Part shown: positions 33,648 through 42,996 of the stretch, one piece after another
Layout: every line of letters starts with the position of its first letter
Position numbering within the stretch: position 1 is the stretch's first letter
DNA from: Pseudomonas congelans
GTDB taxonomy: Bacteria > Pseudomonadota > Gammaproteobacteria > Pseudomonadales > Pseudomonadaceae
Direction of reading: 5' to 3'
Assembly: GCF_900103225.1 (NCBI RefSeq)
Contig: NZ_FNJH01000010.1
Coordinates: forward strand, 1 to 64,000
DNA: 64,000 nt
Notes under the pieces: generated by a model
The model's database searches: none
What the model was told of the DNA's origin: nothing
What the model saw: the letters and a program-made list of their open reading frames with translations, nothing else
Program-made: the position numbers and the translations under genes

Positions 33648-35150
33648 ATGAAACCGACCATGATGACGGGGGCGTGCTGCGTTGCGGCACTGCTGCCTTT
33701 TTCCATCCACGCCACACCTGCCGACCTGGGCGAAGGGCTGATGGCTCTCGCGCCTTCCACAGCGCTGCTCAACGCCGACGGCTCGCGCGACCACTGGAAC
33801 GGCATCGGCCGTATCAACAGCAGGTCAGGGTCAAACTGTACGGCGACGCTGATCGATAGCCGAAGTGTCGACAGCCCGTCTGATGCGCCCGCCTATGTAC
33901 TCACCAGCGGTCACTGTATCAATCGTCAGAATGGCCTGATCATCACCTATGGCGAAGTCGAAGGCAGCGTGCATTTCAACTTCTTCACCGACACAAAGGC
34001 CCGCAGCTATCCATTGAAACGCGTCAGCTGGAGCAGCATGCAGGGTGTGGACCTGGCGGTTGTCGAATTGCAGCCCACGCTTGAAACGCTCGTCAACGAC
34101 GGTATTCAGCCAGTCAGGCTCGCTGCAGAGATGCCCGAACAGGGTCGCGATATCCTGTGGGTGGGCGCACCGCTCGACAAGGATACCGGGCATCTGCGCA
34201 TGGCGGCCTGTGTTCACCAGACGTCGGAGGTGATCATGGAGCAGCCTTGGGTCTGGCGTCACACCGCACGCAATCAATGCCGTGATGTCGATACGGGCGC
34301 CTCCGGCAGTCCGCTGCTGACCCGTGACAACGGCGAGCTCTATGCGGTCATGAACCTCACCAACCAGGCCTCGTCGGATAACCCGACCGAAGACCTCAGT
34401 GATGAAATACCCGGCTTTCCGCCCATGGTCGCCGACAGTAACTATGGCAACCCGGTCACGCTGCTGAAGAAGTGTTTCGTCAGCGGCGCGTTGAGTACCG
34501 ATCCGGCAGTCTGCGACCTGTTTCCAGCCTTCTCGGTCGATTTCGAAACGCTGGGCCGCCAGCCCGCAAGGCTTGCCAGGGTGCAACTGGATGCCGAAGG
34601 CAGGAATGTCTACCCATCCTGGGACTTGCGCTTTATGGTCGACACGCCCTTGTATCGCTACAAGAAGGTCGATTCGGCCATGCAGTGCGAAGACCCTGTG
34701 GGTTACAGCCACACAATCAGCTCGGAAAACGCGGCCATTGATGACCTTGTCGATCAGCAGATCGGCATCAACTGGCTGTGCATGGTCGGCGTATCTTCTG
34801 CCGAGCAACGCTCCAGCGTCGGCCTGATGCGCAACGCACTGACGCTTACGATAGAGCTGCAAGCAGCAGGTCCTACCCCGGAACCGCACGTGCAGATCGG
34901 CAAAAACCGATCTGGCGCGACAACGGTCACTTGGTCGCACGAGCACCGGCTGATCGACCACTACACGGTCAAAATGGGCCAGCCGGACACCACCGACTGT
35001 TCCGCTCCTGAAGGTTTCAAGCCGCAATTTCGCGATCTGGTATTACGCGCGAAGTCGTTGCCGTTGAAGATCTGCACCTACGCCCACGACATCAACGGTC
35101 AGCCATCCGCCTTGCGCGAAGACATAATCGCGTCGCCCGCTGAAGGCTGA
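33648..35150 (+). CDS. Secreted trypsin-like serine protease
   Basis: A 500-residue protein with signal peptide MKPTMMTGACCVAALLPFSIHA. The chymotrypsin triad is complete: His89 in LTSGHC, Asp135 in GVDLAVVEL, Ser219 in DTGASGSPLL. Disulfide cysteines surround these sites (C64, C90, C188, C211). The remaining 270 residues are not recognised and end in a possible beta domain (TTVTWSHEHRLIDHYTVKMG). ATG 33648 has AGGG seven bases upstream; ATG 33645 is equivalent. It is not part of the conserved neighbourhood I remember in PAO1, so it may be a group-specific insertion. Substrate unknown. Confidence 0.75.
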   Translation: MKPTMMTGACCVAALLPFSIHATPADLGEGLMALAPSTALLNADGSRDHWNGIGRINSRSGSNCTATLIDSRSVDSPSDAPAYVLTSGHCINRQNGLIITYGEVEGSVHFNFFTDTKARSYPLKRVSWSSMQGVDLAVVELQPTLETLVNDGIQPVRLAAEMPEQGRDILWVGAPLDKDTGHLRMAACVHQTSEVIMEQPWVWRHTARNQCRDVDTGASGSPLLTRDNGELYAVMNLTNQASSDNPTEDLSDEIPGFPPMVADSNYGNPVTLLKKCFVSGALSTDPAVCDLFPAFSVDFETLGRQPARLARVQLDAEGRNVYPSWDLRFMVDTPLYRYKKVDSAMQCEDPVGYSHTISSENAAIDDLVDQQIGINWLCMVGVSSAEQRSSVGLMRNALTLTIELQAAGPTPEPHVQIGKNRSGATTVTWSHEHRLIDHYTVKMGQPDTTDCSAPEGFKPQFRDLVLRAKSLPLKICTYAHDINGQPSALREDIIASPAEG

Positions 35151-35154
35151 GCGG

Positions 35155-35910
35155 TTACTGGTAGCGCGCCTTGACGGCGTCGATCCAGCCCTCGGCGCGC
35201 ATCTGGTCGAGGGCCTTTTGCAGGCGATTGACAACCTCGTCAGGCGTGCTCTTGTTGACCGCCAGGTAGAGTTCGGCGCTGTTGAAACGCAGCGCTGTCT
35301 TGAAGCCCGTGACGCCCTCCAGTTTCGCCAGATAGCGGCCCACGGGATCGCCTACCGCCCACAGGTCGATCTGACCGTTGGCGAGCTTTTTCACGTTATC
35401 GCGGTCACGCAGCATCAGAATCGGGTTCAGGCCCATGGTGTTCAGACGTTCGCCGATGGCATCGCCTTTGTAAGCGCCAATCTTGTAATCCCTGGCCTGC
35501 TCCAGCGACGTCAAAGTGATCGGGCTGTCACCGCGCGCCAACATGATCCAGTCGTAGGAACCTACCGGGCCGACCCATTTGAAGAGGTTTTCACGTTCGG
35601 GCAGGCGGGTCGTGGAAAACACGCCGTAGCCGGGCTTTTCCAGAGCCAGTTTGTAGACACGGTCCCACGGAAAGCGCAGCGTCATGCTGTAGCCGATATT
35701 CGCGCGCTTGAACATCTCGCGCACCACCTCGGCGGCGATACCGTCGATGTTGTTTTCCTGCGCGAAATTCTTGCCGTCGACCGCCATGTTGAACGGCGGG
35801 AAGTTCTCGGTCAGCAACACCATGGAATAAGGCGTCGACTCGCTGGCCCGGACACCTTCACTCGACAAGACACCGACCCCGATCAGTGCAAGCAATAGGC
35901 GTTTGAACAT
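35155..35910 (-). CDS. Periplasmic solute-binding protein, family 3
   Basis: A 251-residue protein with a signal peptide (MFKRLLLALIGVGVLSSEGVRA). It has the amino-acid-binding family 3 pattern: LLTENFPPFNMAVDGKN, GIAAEVVREMFKRANIGYSM, PWDRVYKLALEKPGYGVFST with TRLPERENLFKWVGPV, and KIGAYKGDAIGERL. There is no cognate permease or ATPase alongside, so it may serve a distant transporter or act as a sensor. The stop lies four bases from that of the convergent protease gene. Confidence 0.85.
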   Translation of the reverse strand: MFKRLLLALIGVGVLSSEGVRASESTPYSMVLLTENFPPFNMAVDGKNFAQENNIDGIAAEVVREMFKRANIGYSMTLRFPWDRVYKLALEKPGYGVFSTTRLPERENLFKWVGPVGSYDWIMLARGDSPITLTSLEQARDYKIGAYKGDAIGERLNTMGLNPILMLRDRDNVKKLANGQIDLWAVGDPVGRYLAKLEGVTGFKTALRFNSAELYLAVNKSTPDEVVNRLQKALDQMRAEGWIDAVKARYQ

Positions 35911-36030
35911 GTTCCGGCACTCGATCGTGAACGACGCATGCAGAGTGCCGTGAACCCGGCGTACTGTCTAGCGCGCTGTCCGGCGATGTCGCTTACAGGC
36001 AATAGTCGAATGCCACAGGGCTGAAACAAA

Positions 36031-36085
36031 GCGAGCGCCGGCTGTTTCAAACACTTGGTCTGAAACAGGCGGCGCCCGCTTTTAT
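36031..36085. terminator. Bidirectional terminator downstream of hisF
   Basis: Long imperfect stem: GCGAGCGCCGGCTGTTTCA (36031-36049) pairs with TGAAACAGGCGGCGCCCGC (36061-36079), followed by TTTT on the plus strand and TTTGTTT on the minus strand. Confidence 0.75.
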
Positions 36086-36095
36086 GCGCAGTGAC

Positions 36096-36866
36096 TTAGC
36101 GCACGACAATCCCGCGGCTGGCCATGTAAGCCTTGGCCTCGGGGACCGTGTATTCGCCAAAGTGGAAAATACTCGCCGCCAGCACAGCACTGGCGTGGCC
36201 CTCGATGACACCGGCAGCCAGGTGCTCAAGGTTGCCGACACCGCCGGAAGCAATCACCGGAATACCCAGCGCATCGCTGATGGCGCGCGTGACGCCCAGG
36301 TCGAAGCCGTTCTTCATGCCGTCCTGATCCATGCTGGTCAGCAGGATTTCGCCAGCGCCCAGGTCTTCCATCTTTTTCGCCCAGAGCACCGCGTCCAGCC
36401 CGGTGGGTTTGCGCCCGCCGTGGGTGAAGATTTCCCAGCGCGGGGTTTCGCCCGGACCGGAGACCTTCTTGGCGTCGATAGCGACCACGATGCACTGCGA
36501 CCCGAAACGCGAGGCTGCTTCACCGACGAACTCGGGGTTGAACACCGCGGCCGTATTGATCGAAACCTTGTCGGCACCGGCATTGAGCAGGTTGCGGATG
36601 TCCTGCACGGTACGCACGCCACCGCCTACGGTCAGCGGGATGAACACCTGACTGGCCATGCGCTCGACGGTATGCAGCGTGGTGTCACGGCCATCGACGC
36701 TGGCGGTGATGTCGAGGAAAGTGATTTCGTCGGCACCCTGCTCATCGTAACGACGAGCGATTTCCACCGGATCGCCTGCATCCCGGATGTTCTCGAACTT
36801 GACGCCCTTGACCACTCGACCGTTGTCGACGTCCAGGCAAGGGATGATGCGTTTGGCTAGGGCCAC
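36096..36866 (-). CDS. hisF: Imidazole glycerol phosphate synthase cyclase subunit HisF
   Basis: A 256-residue TIM barrel that, with HisH, makes imidazole-glycerol phosphate and AICAR in histidine synthesis. Catalytic Asp11 is in RIIPCLDVDNGRVV, the second Asp in NGFDLGVTRAI; GGVRTVQDI and ASGGVGNLEHL are the phosphate sites. The start codon is GTG (36866) with GGAG nine bases upstream, giving the exact family N terminus; ATGs further upstream would add unrelated residues. It follows hisA after 19 bases. Confidence 0.95.
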   Translation of the reverse strand: MALAKRIIPCLDVDNGRVVKGVKFENIRDAGDPVEIARRYDEQGADEITFLDITASVDGRDTTLHTVERMASQVFIPLTVGGGVRTVQDIRNLLNAGADKVSINTAAVFNPEFVGEAASRFGSQCIVVAIDAKKVSGPGETPRWEIFTHGGRKPTGLDAVLWAKKMEDLGAGEILLTSMDQDGMKNGFDLGVTRAISDALGIPVIASGGVGNLEHLAAGVIEGHASAVLAASIFHFGEYTVPEAKAYMASRGIVVR

Positions 36867-36885
36867 AGGGTCAATCTCCAGCTGT

Positions 36886-37623
36886 TCAGCGTTGTTCGCG
36901 GTCGCAGAGCGCCTGAGCTTCGGCCACATCCAGCGTGCCTTCATAAATCGCACGGCCGGTGATTGCACCGATGATGCCCGGAGCCTTCGCATTCAGCAGC
37001 GCCTGGATATCGCCGAGGTTGTGAATGCCACCCGAAGCGATCACCGGGATCCGCGTGGCAGCCGCCAATGCCGCGGTAAACGGAATGTTGCAGCCCTGCA
37101 TCATGCCGTCTTTGGCGATGTCGGTGTAGACAATGGCCGACACGCCATCGGCCTCGAAACGCTTGGCCAGATCGATGACCTGCACCGAGCTGACTTCAGC
37201 CCAGCCGTCGGTGGCGACGAAACCATCCTTGGCATCCAGACCGACAATCACCTTGCCGGGAAACGCACGGCAGGCTTCGGCCACGAACTCGGGCTCTTTG
37301 ACGGCCTTGGTGCCGATGATGACGTAGCTCACACCCGCCTTGACGTAATGCTCGATGGTTTCCAGCGAACGGATGCCGCCGCCGATCTGGATCGGCAGGT
37401 TCGGGTAGCGTCTGGCGATGGCCGTGACCACATCGCCGTTGACCGGCTGACCTTCGAACGCACCGTTCAAATCGACCAGATGCAGACGGCGGCAACCACC
37501 CTCGACCCACTTGGCGGCCATGGCCACCGGGTCATCGGAGAACACCGTGGAATCTTCCATCCGGCCCTGACGCAGACGCACGCAAGCGCCGTCCTTGAGA
37601 TCGATAGCGGGGATAATCAGCAT
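36886..37623 (-). CDS. hisA: Phosphoribosylformimino-AICAR isomerase HisA
   Basis: A 245-residue TIM barrel starting [20 protein letters not shown]; the catalytic Asp8 is in PAIDLK and the second catalytic Asp in [14 protein letters not shown]. Phosphate-binding motifs [10 protein letters not shown] and [11 protein letters not shown] are present. It isomerises ProFAR to PRFAR, the substrate of HisFH. It lies 87 bases after the DUF2164 gene. Confidence 0.95.
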
Positions 37624-37710
37624 GCTTTTTCCTTGGTCAAAAAGAGCGGCAAGCTGCAACGATGCGCACTCACCCATTCTTGCTGCTTGATGCTTGCAGC
37701 TGCTTTCTAG

Positions 37711-37971
37711 CTAATTTTTTTCGAGTGCCCACAGGTCACTTTCGATGCTCTCGAAGCGCTCCTTGAGCTGCTGCTGAACATCGAAAATGGCGCGGTTGTA
37801 GTAATGCGGGGCAATCTCGCGCGTGAACAGCTCGAGCACTTCAGCCACTTCGAACGAGCCCAGATCCAGCTCGAAGCGCTGTGCAAACAGGCGCTTGAGC
37901 TTGTCGATCGCCTGTTGCTCGTGCTCGGGCGAGAGGGTCAGGATCGGCGGCTTGCCCTTGGCTTTGTTCAT
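37711..37971 (-). CDS. DUF2164 domain-containing small protein
   Basis: An 86-residue protein of unknown function with the DUF2164 pattern: PPILTLSPEHEQQAIDKLKR, FAQRFELDLGSFEVAEVLEL, APHYYNRAIFDVQQQLKER. It is predicted helical and cytoplasmic. It lies inside the histidine operon between hisH (4 bases upstream) and hisA, a position also seen in other pseudomonads, which suggests co-expression but not a proven role in histidine synthesis. Confidence 0.85.
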   Translation of the reverse strand: MNKAKGKPPILTLSPEHEQQAIDKLKRLFAQRFELDLGSFEVAEVLELFTREIAPHYYNRAIFDVQQQLKERFESIESDLWALEKN

Positions 37972-37975
37972 GCGC

Positions 37976-38614
37976 TTACCAGCGACCATCCCAGGCGGCG
38001 AAGTTCTGCAGCAACTGCAGGCCGTGGGTATGGCTCTTTTCAGGGTGGAATTGCACAGCAAAACGCGAACCGTCGGCCAGCGCAGCGGCGAAATCTAGGC
38101 CGTAGTGACCACGCCCGACCACCTGACGCTGATTGGCAGCATCGATGTAGAAGCTGTGCACGAAGTAGAAACGCGCCTGATCCGGAATGTCATGCCACAG
38201 CGGGTGATCCACCGCCTGAGCGACCTGGTTCCAGCCCATGTGCGGCACTTTCAGGTGTTCGCCCTCTTCGTGCAGGTCCTTGCCGAAAAACCTGACCTGG
38301 CCGGGAAACAGGCCGATGCAGTCCACACCGCCGTTCTCCTCGCTGCTGTCGAGCAACGCCTGCATGCCGACGCAGATACCCAGAAACGGACGGTCCTGGC
38401 TGACTTCCCTGACCAGCGAATCGAAGCCCAGGCGGCGAATCTCCGCCATGCAGTCGCGAATCGCGCCCACACCCGGAAAGACGATGCGGTCGGCTTCGCG
38501 AATCACCTTGGCGTCACTGGTAATCAGCACACGGCCTGCACCCACGTGCTCCAGCGCCTTGGCGACAGAGTGCAGGTTGCCCATGCCGTAATCGATGACC
38601 GCAACTGTCTGCAT
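37976..38614 (-). CDS. hisH: Imidazole glycerol phosphate synthase glutamine amidotransferase subunit HisH
   Basis: A 212-residue class I glutamine amidotransferase supplying ammonia to HisF. Nucleophile Cys81 is in FLGICVGMQ, and the His/Glu of the triad in VQFHPEKSH. The start MQTVAVIDYGMGNLHSV is canonical. Its ATG shares one base with the hisB stop (TGATG), showing tight coupling. Confidence 0.95.
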   Translation of the reverse strand: MQTVAVIDYGMGNLHSVAKALEHVGAGRVLITSDAKVIREADRIVFPGVGAIRDCMAEIRRLGFDSLVREVSQDRPFLGICVGMQALLDSSEENGGVDCIGLFPGQVRFFGKDLHEEGEHLKVPHMGWNQVAQAVDHPLWHDIPDQARFYFVHSFYIDAANQRQVVGRGHYGLDFAAALADGSRFAVQFHPEKSHTHGLQLLQNFAAWDGRW

Positions 38615-39207
38615 CAGAGCACACCCTTGGTGGATGGCATCTGTCCGGCCATACGCTCATCCAGCTCGACCGCCATGCGCAGCGCACGGCCAAAAGCCTT
38701 GAACACGGTCTCGATCTGGTGGTGAGTGTTGGTGCCACGCAGGTTGTCGATGTGCAGCGTCACGTTCGCGTGGTTGACGAAGCCCTGAAAGAACTCCTGA
38801 AACAGGTCCACGTCGAAGCCGCCTACCGTGGCGCGGGTATACGGCACATGCATCTGCAGGCCCGGACGCCCGGAGAAATCGATGACCACGCGCGACAGCG
38901 CTTCGTCGAGCGGCACGTAGGCATGGCCATAACGACGAATGCCCTTCTTGTCGCCGATTGCCTGACTGAACGCCTGGCCCAAGGTGATACCGACGTCTTC
39001 CACCGTGTGGTGATCGTCGATTGCCAGGTCGCCCTTGCATTCGATGTCCAGATCGATCAGCCCGTGCCGGGCGATCTGGTCGAGCATGTGCTCAAGGAAC
39101 GGCACGCCGATATCGAATCGGGCCTTTCCGGTACCATCCAGGTTGATCGAGGCTTTGATCTGGGTTTCCAGAGTATTGCGCTCGACGTACGCCTTACGTT
39201 CGGCCAT
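38614..39207 (-). CDS. hisB: Imidazoleglycerol-phosphate dehydratase HisB
   Basis: A 197-residue monofunctional dehydratase (no phosphatase domain). Metal-binding histidines are in PFLEHMLDQIARHG, AIDDHHTVEDVG and NTHHQIETVFKAF. It converts IGP to imidazole-acetol phosphate. It is the first gene of hisB-hisH-DUF2164-hisA-hisF. The start at 39207 (MAERKAYVERNTLETQIKAS) matches the family; GGAG lies about 8 bases upstream. Confidence 0.95.
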   Translation of the reverse strand: MAERKAYVERNTLETQIKASINLDGTGKARFDIGVPFLEHMLDQIARHGLIDLDIECKGDLAIDDHHTVEDVGITLGQAFSQAIGDKKGIRRYGHAYVPLDEALSRVVIDFSGRPGLQMHVPYTRATVGGFDVDLFQEFFQGFVNHANVTLHIDNLRGTNTHHQIETVFKAFGRALRMAVELDERMAGQMPSTKGVL

Positions 39208-39300
39208 CACCAGCTCCGCAAAATCATTGGGCGAAAAAAAGGCGAGCATTATAGGCCCAGAAGCGCCCGCCATGAAGCAAACAGACGACCAGCAGGGTAT

Positions 39301-40500
39301 TTAACGGGCGAAGAGGCTCGCGATTGCGTTACATACCTTGTCGATATTCCCTTCATTCAAACCTGCCATGCATACCCGGCCACTGCGCAGCATGTAAATG
39401 CCGTGAACGTCTTTCAGTTCGTCGACCTGCTGCGGGGTCAGACCGGTGTAACTGAACATCCCGTTCTGCCTGAGGATAAAGCTGAAATCGCGGCCGGACA
39501 CTTTCTGCGCCAGCACCTCGACCAGACGCGTGCGCATGTCGATGATACGCAGGCGCATGGCTTCGACTTCGCCCAGCCACTGCTCGCGCAATGGCGGCGT
39601 GTTGAGCACTTTCGACACCAGAAAGGCACCGTGCGCAGGCGGGCTGGAATAGTTGCGGCGCACAGTCGCCTTGAGCTGACCGAATACATTGGCCGCGGAG
39701 GCCGTGTCTTCACAGACCACCGACAGCCCGCCGACCCGCTCGCCGTACAGCGAAAAGATTTTCGAGAACGAGTTACTGACCAGCGTGGTGACACCTGCGT
39801 TGGCCATTGCCCGGATGGCATAGGCGTCTTCGTCGATGCCTTTGCCGAAGCCCTGATAGGCGATATCCAGGAAGGCAATGAGCTGACGATCCTTGATCAC
39901 TTCGATCAGGCGGTCCCATTGCGCCACCGTCAGGTCGGCACCGGTCGGGTTATGACAGCACGGGTGCAGCAGGAGAATGCTCTGCGCAGGCAGCCCCTGC
40001 ACCGTGTCGAGCATGGCCTCGAACCTCACGCCGCCCGTCTGGGCATCGAAGTACGGGTAGGTGTTGACCTTGAAGCCCGCCCCACCGAACAGCGCGTTAT
40101 GGTTTTCCCAGGTCGGGTCGCTGACCCAGACCTGCGAGTCCGGAAACGCATACTTGAGGAAATCGGCACCTACCTTGAGTGCGCCCGAGCCGCCCACGGT
40201 TTGAATGGTGGCCACGCGGCCTGCCTGAACGAGCGGGTGATCGGCGCCGAACAACAGGGTTTGCACCGCCTGCCGATACGCCGCCAGGCCTTCCATCGGC
40301 AGGTAGACGGACGCTGCCTGCTCGCCTTCGGCCAGTTGCTGTTGTGCCGTTGCTACGCATGCCAACTGCGGGATGCGGCCCTGTGCGTCGTAATACAGGC
40401 CGATGCTCAGATTGACCTTGTCCGCACGCGAGTCCTTGCCAAAGGTCTCCATCAGCGAAAGGATCGGATCACCGGCGTATGACTCCACGTGGGCTAGCAT
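39301..40500 (-). CDS. Aromatic/aspartate aminotransferase, class I
   Basis: A 399-residue class I PLP aminotransferase of the AspC/TyrB group: YLPMEGLAAYRQAVQTLLFG, SDPTWENHNALFGGAGF, LLLHPCCHNPTGADLT, FLDIAYQGFGKG, and the PLP lysine in NSFSKIFSLYGERVGG. The C-terminal arginine region is RNYSSPPAHGAFLV / QNGMFSYTGL. It probably transaminates phenylalanine, tyrosine and possibly aspartate with 2-oxoglutarate. ATG 40500 (MLAHVESYAGDP) was preferred to an upstream start. It ends 93 bases from hisB and may be independently transcribed. Confidence 0.88.
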   Translation of the reverse strand: MLAHVESYAGDPILSLMETFGKDSRADKVNLSIGLYYDAQGRIPQLACVATAQQQLAEGEQAASVYLPMEGLAAYRQAVQTLLFGADHPLVQAGRVATIQTVGGSGALKVGADFLKYAFPDSQVWVSDPTWENHNALFGGAGFKVNTYPYFDAQTGGVRFEAMLDTVQGLPAQSILLLHPCCHNPTGADLTVAQWDRLIEVIKDRQLIAFLDIAYQGFGKGIDEDAYAIRAMANAGVTTLVSNSFSKIFSLYGERVGGLSVVCEDTASAANVFGQLKATVRRNYSSPPAHGAFLVSKVLNTPPLREQWLGEVEAMRLRIIDMRTRLVEVLAQKVSGRDFSFILRQNGMFSYTGLTPQQVDELKDVHGIYMLRSGRVCMAGLNEGNIDKVCNAIASLFAR

Positions 40501-40623
40501 GCAAACAACTCCTTCGGGCAATAAAATCAGGGCTGACTAATGTAGCAGCGTATGCACCGAAACGGGCAGTGCATCGAGTACATAGGGTCAACTGAATATC
40601 GCTATCGCGACGAACACACTGGT

Positions 40624-40755
40624 CATCGTTCCCATGCTCTGCGTGGGAATGCCGTTCGTGACGCTCCGCGTCACAAAATCTGCAGCCTTGCGCGGTATCA
40701 AGCGCAAAGGCGTCCAACTTTTGGGGGGTGAGTTCAGAGCATTGGCACGATAGTC
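40624..40755. repeat. REP-like repeats, copy E
   Basis: Contains TTCCCATGCTCTGCGTGGGAA (hairpin, 40629-40649), GTGACGC-tcc-GCGTCAC (40658-40674) and the tail AGAGCATTGGCACGATAG (40736-40753), paralleling copy B at 16756-16900. It lies between the aminotransferase start and the OFA transporter terminator. Confidence 0.75.
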
Positions 40756-40784
40756 AAAAGCGCAGCCCACAAAAACCCAGGCAA

Positions 40785-40818
40785 AAAAAAGCGCCTGCAC
40801 CGAGGTGCAAGCGCTTTT
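40785..40818 (-). terminator. Rho-independent terminator of the OFA transporter gene
   Basis: Stem AAAAGCGCCTGCACC and GGTGCAAGCGCTTTT (one mismatch), 2-base loop, with a run of A on the plus strand that is a T-run on the minus strand. Confidence 0.88.
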
Positions 40819-40835
40819 CAGTTAACGGCAGGCTT

Positions 40836-42497
40836 TTAGTGGAACAGCACTGCGGTTTTTTGCAGGGTAATCCAGACGCCCCATGCCAGCGGGATGCCTA
40901 CGGCCAGCCAGGCGGCGATGACCAATGGCTTGCTGCCTGCGGATGCTTTCCACTCCAGCGAAGTCGTGGCGTTGGCACCCTTGTCGTGACCGATGGCTTG
41001 TTCAGCCGCCAGTTCGGCGTCGGTCATGAAGTACTTGTCGGCAACCGGACGAATCAGCAGGTTGCAGATAAAGCCCAGCACCAGCAGACCCGAGAGGATG
41101 TACAGGGTGATGTCGTAGGCGTCGGCACGTGCAACACCGTGGGCGAGTTGGTACTCGCGCAGGTAGTTGACCAATACCGGACCCAGCACACCGGCCGCAG
41201 CCCAGGCAGTCAGCAGACGACCGTGAATCGCGCCGACCATCTGCGTACCGAACAGGTCAGCCAGATAAGCCGGAACCGTCGCAAAACCGCCACCGTACAT
41301 CGACAGCACGATGCAGAACGCAGCCACAAACAGGGCGATGCTACCCATATGGCTCAGGGTCGGAACCGACGCATAAAGCAGGAAGCCCAGTGCGAAGAAC
41401 ACGAAGTAGGTTGCCTTGCGACCGATGAAGTCCGAGCACGAAGCCCAGAAGAAACGACCGCCGATGTTGAACAGACTCAACAGACCGGTGAAGCCGGCTG
41501 CAATCGCAGCAATGGCTTTCAGTTGGTCGGCATTGAGCTGGCTGAAGGTCAGATCGAGGCCCAGCAGTTTACCGGCGAAGACTTCCTGCAGCAGCGGCGA
41601 AGCCATGCCCAGGATGCCGATACCGGCCGATACGTTAAGGCACAGCACCAGCCAGACCAGACGGAACTGCGGTGTCTTCCAGGCCACGCTGACGTGCACG
41701 TGACGGTTGGTGATCATCGAATTCTTGGCCTTGGCAGCCGGAGCGGTCCAGCCTTCAGGTTTCCAGCCGGTTGGCGGAACACGGTAGCCCAGTGCACCGC
41801 CGATCATGAAGATGAAGTAGATCACCGCCATCACCACGAAGCTCTGCCATACGCCAACGCTTTCAGCCGAAGCAAAGTGACCCATCAAAGCCGTAGCCAA
41901 CGGAGCACCCACCATCGCGCCGCCACCAAAGCCCATGATCGCCATGCCGGTCGCCATGCCGCGCTTGTCCGGGAACCACTTGATCAGGGTCGATACCGGG
42001 GAGATATAGCCCAACCCCAGACCGATACCGCCGATCACGCCCGAGCCCAGCCACATCAGCCAGATCTGGTGCGTATAAATGCCCAGTGCGGAAATCAGCA
42101 AGCCACCACACCAGCAGAGTGCCGACACCACACCTGCCTTGCGTGGACCTGCGTGCTCCAGCCAGCCACCCCAAATGGCAGCCGAGCAACCCAGGAAGAT
42201 GAAAAACAGTGTGTAGATCCAGCCCAGCATGGAGATCTGCCAGTCACAGGTCGACGCGAACATCTGCGCGAAAAAACCCATGTCCGGTGTGCAAGCGACA
42301 GGTGCCGTAACACCGATAGCCTTCGACAGCGGCAACCAGAATACCGAGAAGCCGTAAGCCATACCGATACAAAGATGGATGGCCAATGCTGCAGGTGGAA
42401 CAAGCCAACGGTTGAAACCGGGCTTGGCGATAATGCGCTCTTTGGACAAGAACGCAGGCTGAACGGCTTCGCCGCCCAAGGCTGTGCTTGTGCTCAT
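40836..42497 (-). CDS. MFS transporter, oxalate/formate antiporter (OFA) family
   Basis: A 553-residue membrane protein with about 12 helices. MFS signatures: PPAALAIHLCIGMAYGFSVF (helix 1), GLGYISPVSTLIKWFPDKRG (OFA motif between helices 4 and 5), and NIGGRFFWASCSDFIGRKAT between helices 8 and 9. OFA members exchange small mono- or dicarboxylates; the substrate here is unknown. A long central loop follows GYRVPPTGWKPEGWTAPAAK. It is transcribed alone, divergent from asmA, and is closed by a terminator. Confidence 0.85.
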   Translation of the reverse strand: MSTSTALGGEAVQPAFLSKERIIAKPGFNRWLVPPAALAIHLCIGMAYGFSVFWLPLSKAIGVTAPVACTPDMGFFAQMFASTCDWQISMLGWIYTLFFIFLGCSAAIWGGWLEHAGPRKAGVVSALCWCGGLLISALGIYTHQIWLMWLGSGVIGGIGLGLGYISPVSTLIKWFPDKRGMATGMAIMGFGGGAMVGAPLATALMGHFASAESVGVWQSFVVMAVIYFIFMIGGALGYRVPPTGWKPEGWTAPAAKAKNSMITNRHVHVSVAWKTPQFRLVWLVLCLNVSAGIGILGMASPLLQEVFAGKLLGLDLTFSQLNADQLKAIAAIAAGFTGLLSLFNIGGRFFWASCSDFIGRKATYFVFFALGFLLYASVPTLSHMGSIALFVAAFCIVLSMYGGGFATVPAYLADLFGTQMVGAIHGRLLTAWAAAGVLGPVLVNYLREYQLAHGVARADAYDITLYILSGLLVLGFICNLLIRPVADKYFMTDAELAAEQAIGHDKGANATTSLEWKASAGSKPLVIAAWLAVGIPLAWGVWITLQKTAVLFH

Positions 42498-42996
42498 TAT
42501 AATTACCCCAATGTGTGAAGCTCGCAGATGGTCCGCTGGTCCGCCACAGACTTAGTGCCGAGCGGCCATGTCTGTCTTATCGGCAGGTTATCCGGATACG
42601 TGACAAAAAGACGCACCTGAACCAGCAAAAACGGAGACTATCACTGTCTGATGGCAAATAAGCATCTCGTCATATGCTTTTATTATCTATTTTCACAAGT
42701 TAATCCACGTGCTCTATGACGCCATAGATGCAGTCAATTAAGCGTTACATAACATCGGCCTGAACCGAAGTTGGGCCGGTAACTGTGTACCTGTTAGTGC
42801 GCTGCACAAGTGGCTCGGCAGCTATATCGGGACCAGACGCATCGCCATCTTTATAGCTGCACCCAGACGTCATCGAGCGCTGCGCTGCCTCATCAAGCAC
42901 GTGGCCAGACAGCAATAACGGCATCCGCAGCCCGGTCGGCTCGTCAGAGCGGTATACTCGTGGGCTATTTTTGAACATCGACACAAGGACTCGCCC
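42498..42996. promoter_or_regulatory. Divergent promoter region of the OFA transporter and asmA
   Basis: No gene is supported in these 499 bases. A possible -10 TATACT (42953-42958) precedes asmA by about 40 bases; the matching -35 is weak. The middle part (42650-42710) is AT-rich. Confidence 0.35.

Noticed and set aside
33410..33859. 149-codon plus-strand frame spanning the deacetylase end
   Set aside because: Its first half overlaps the deacetylase gene in another frame; only the part from 33611 has an initiation signal and it is kept as a finding, not a gene.
38719..40482. 587-codon plus-strand open frame
   Set aside because: It lies opposite hisB and the aminotransferase, whose families are certain; the frame is a by-product of high GC third positions.
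40728..42518. 596-codon plus-strand open frame
   Set aside because: Antisense to the OFA transporter; composition rich in Gln/His/Arg/Thr with no domain, typical of a mirror frame.
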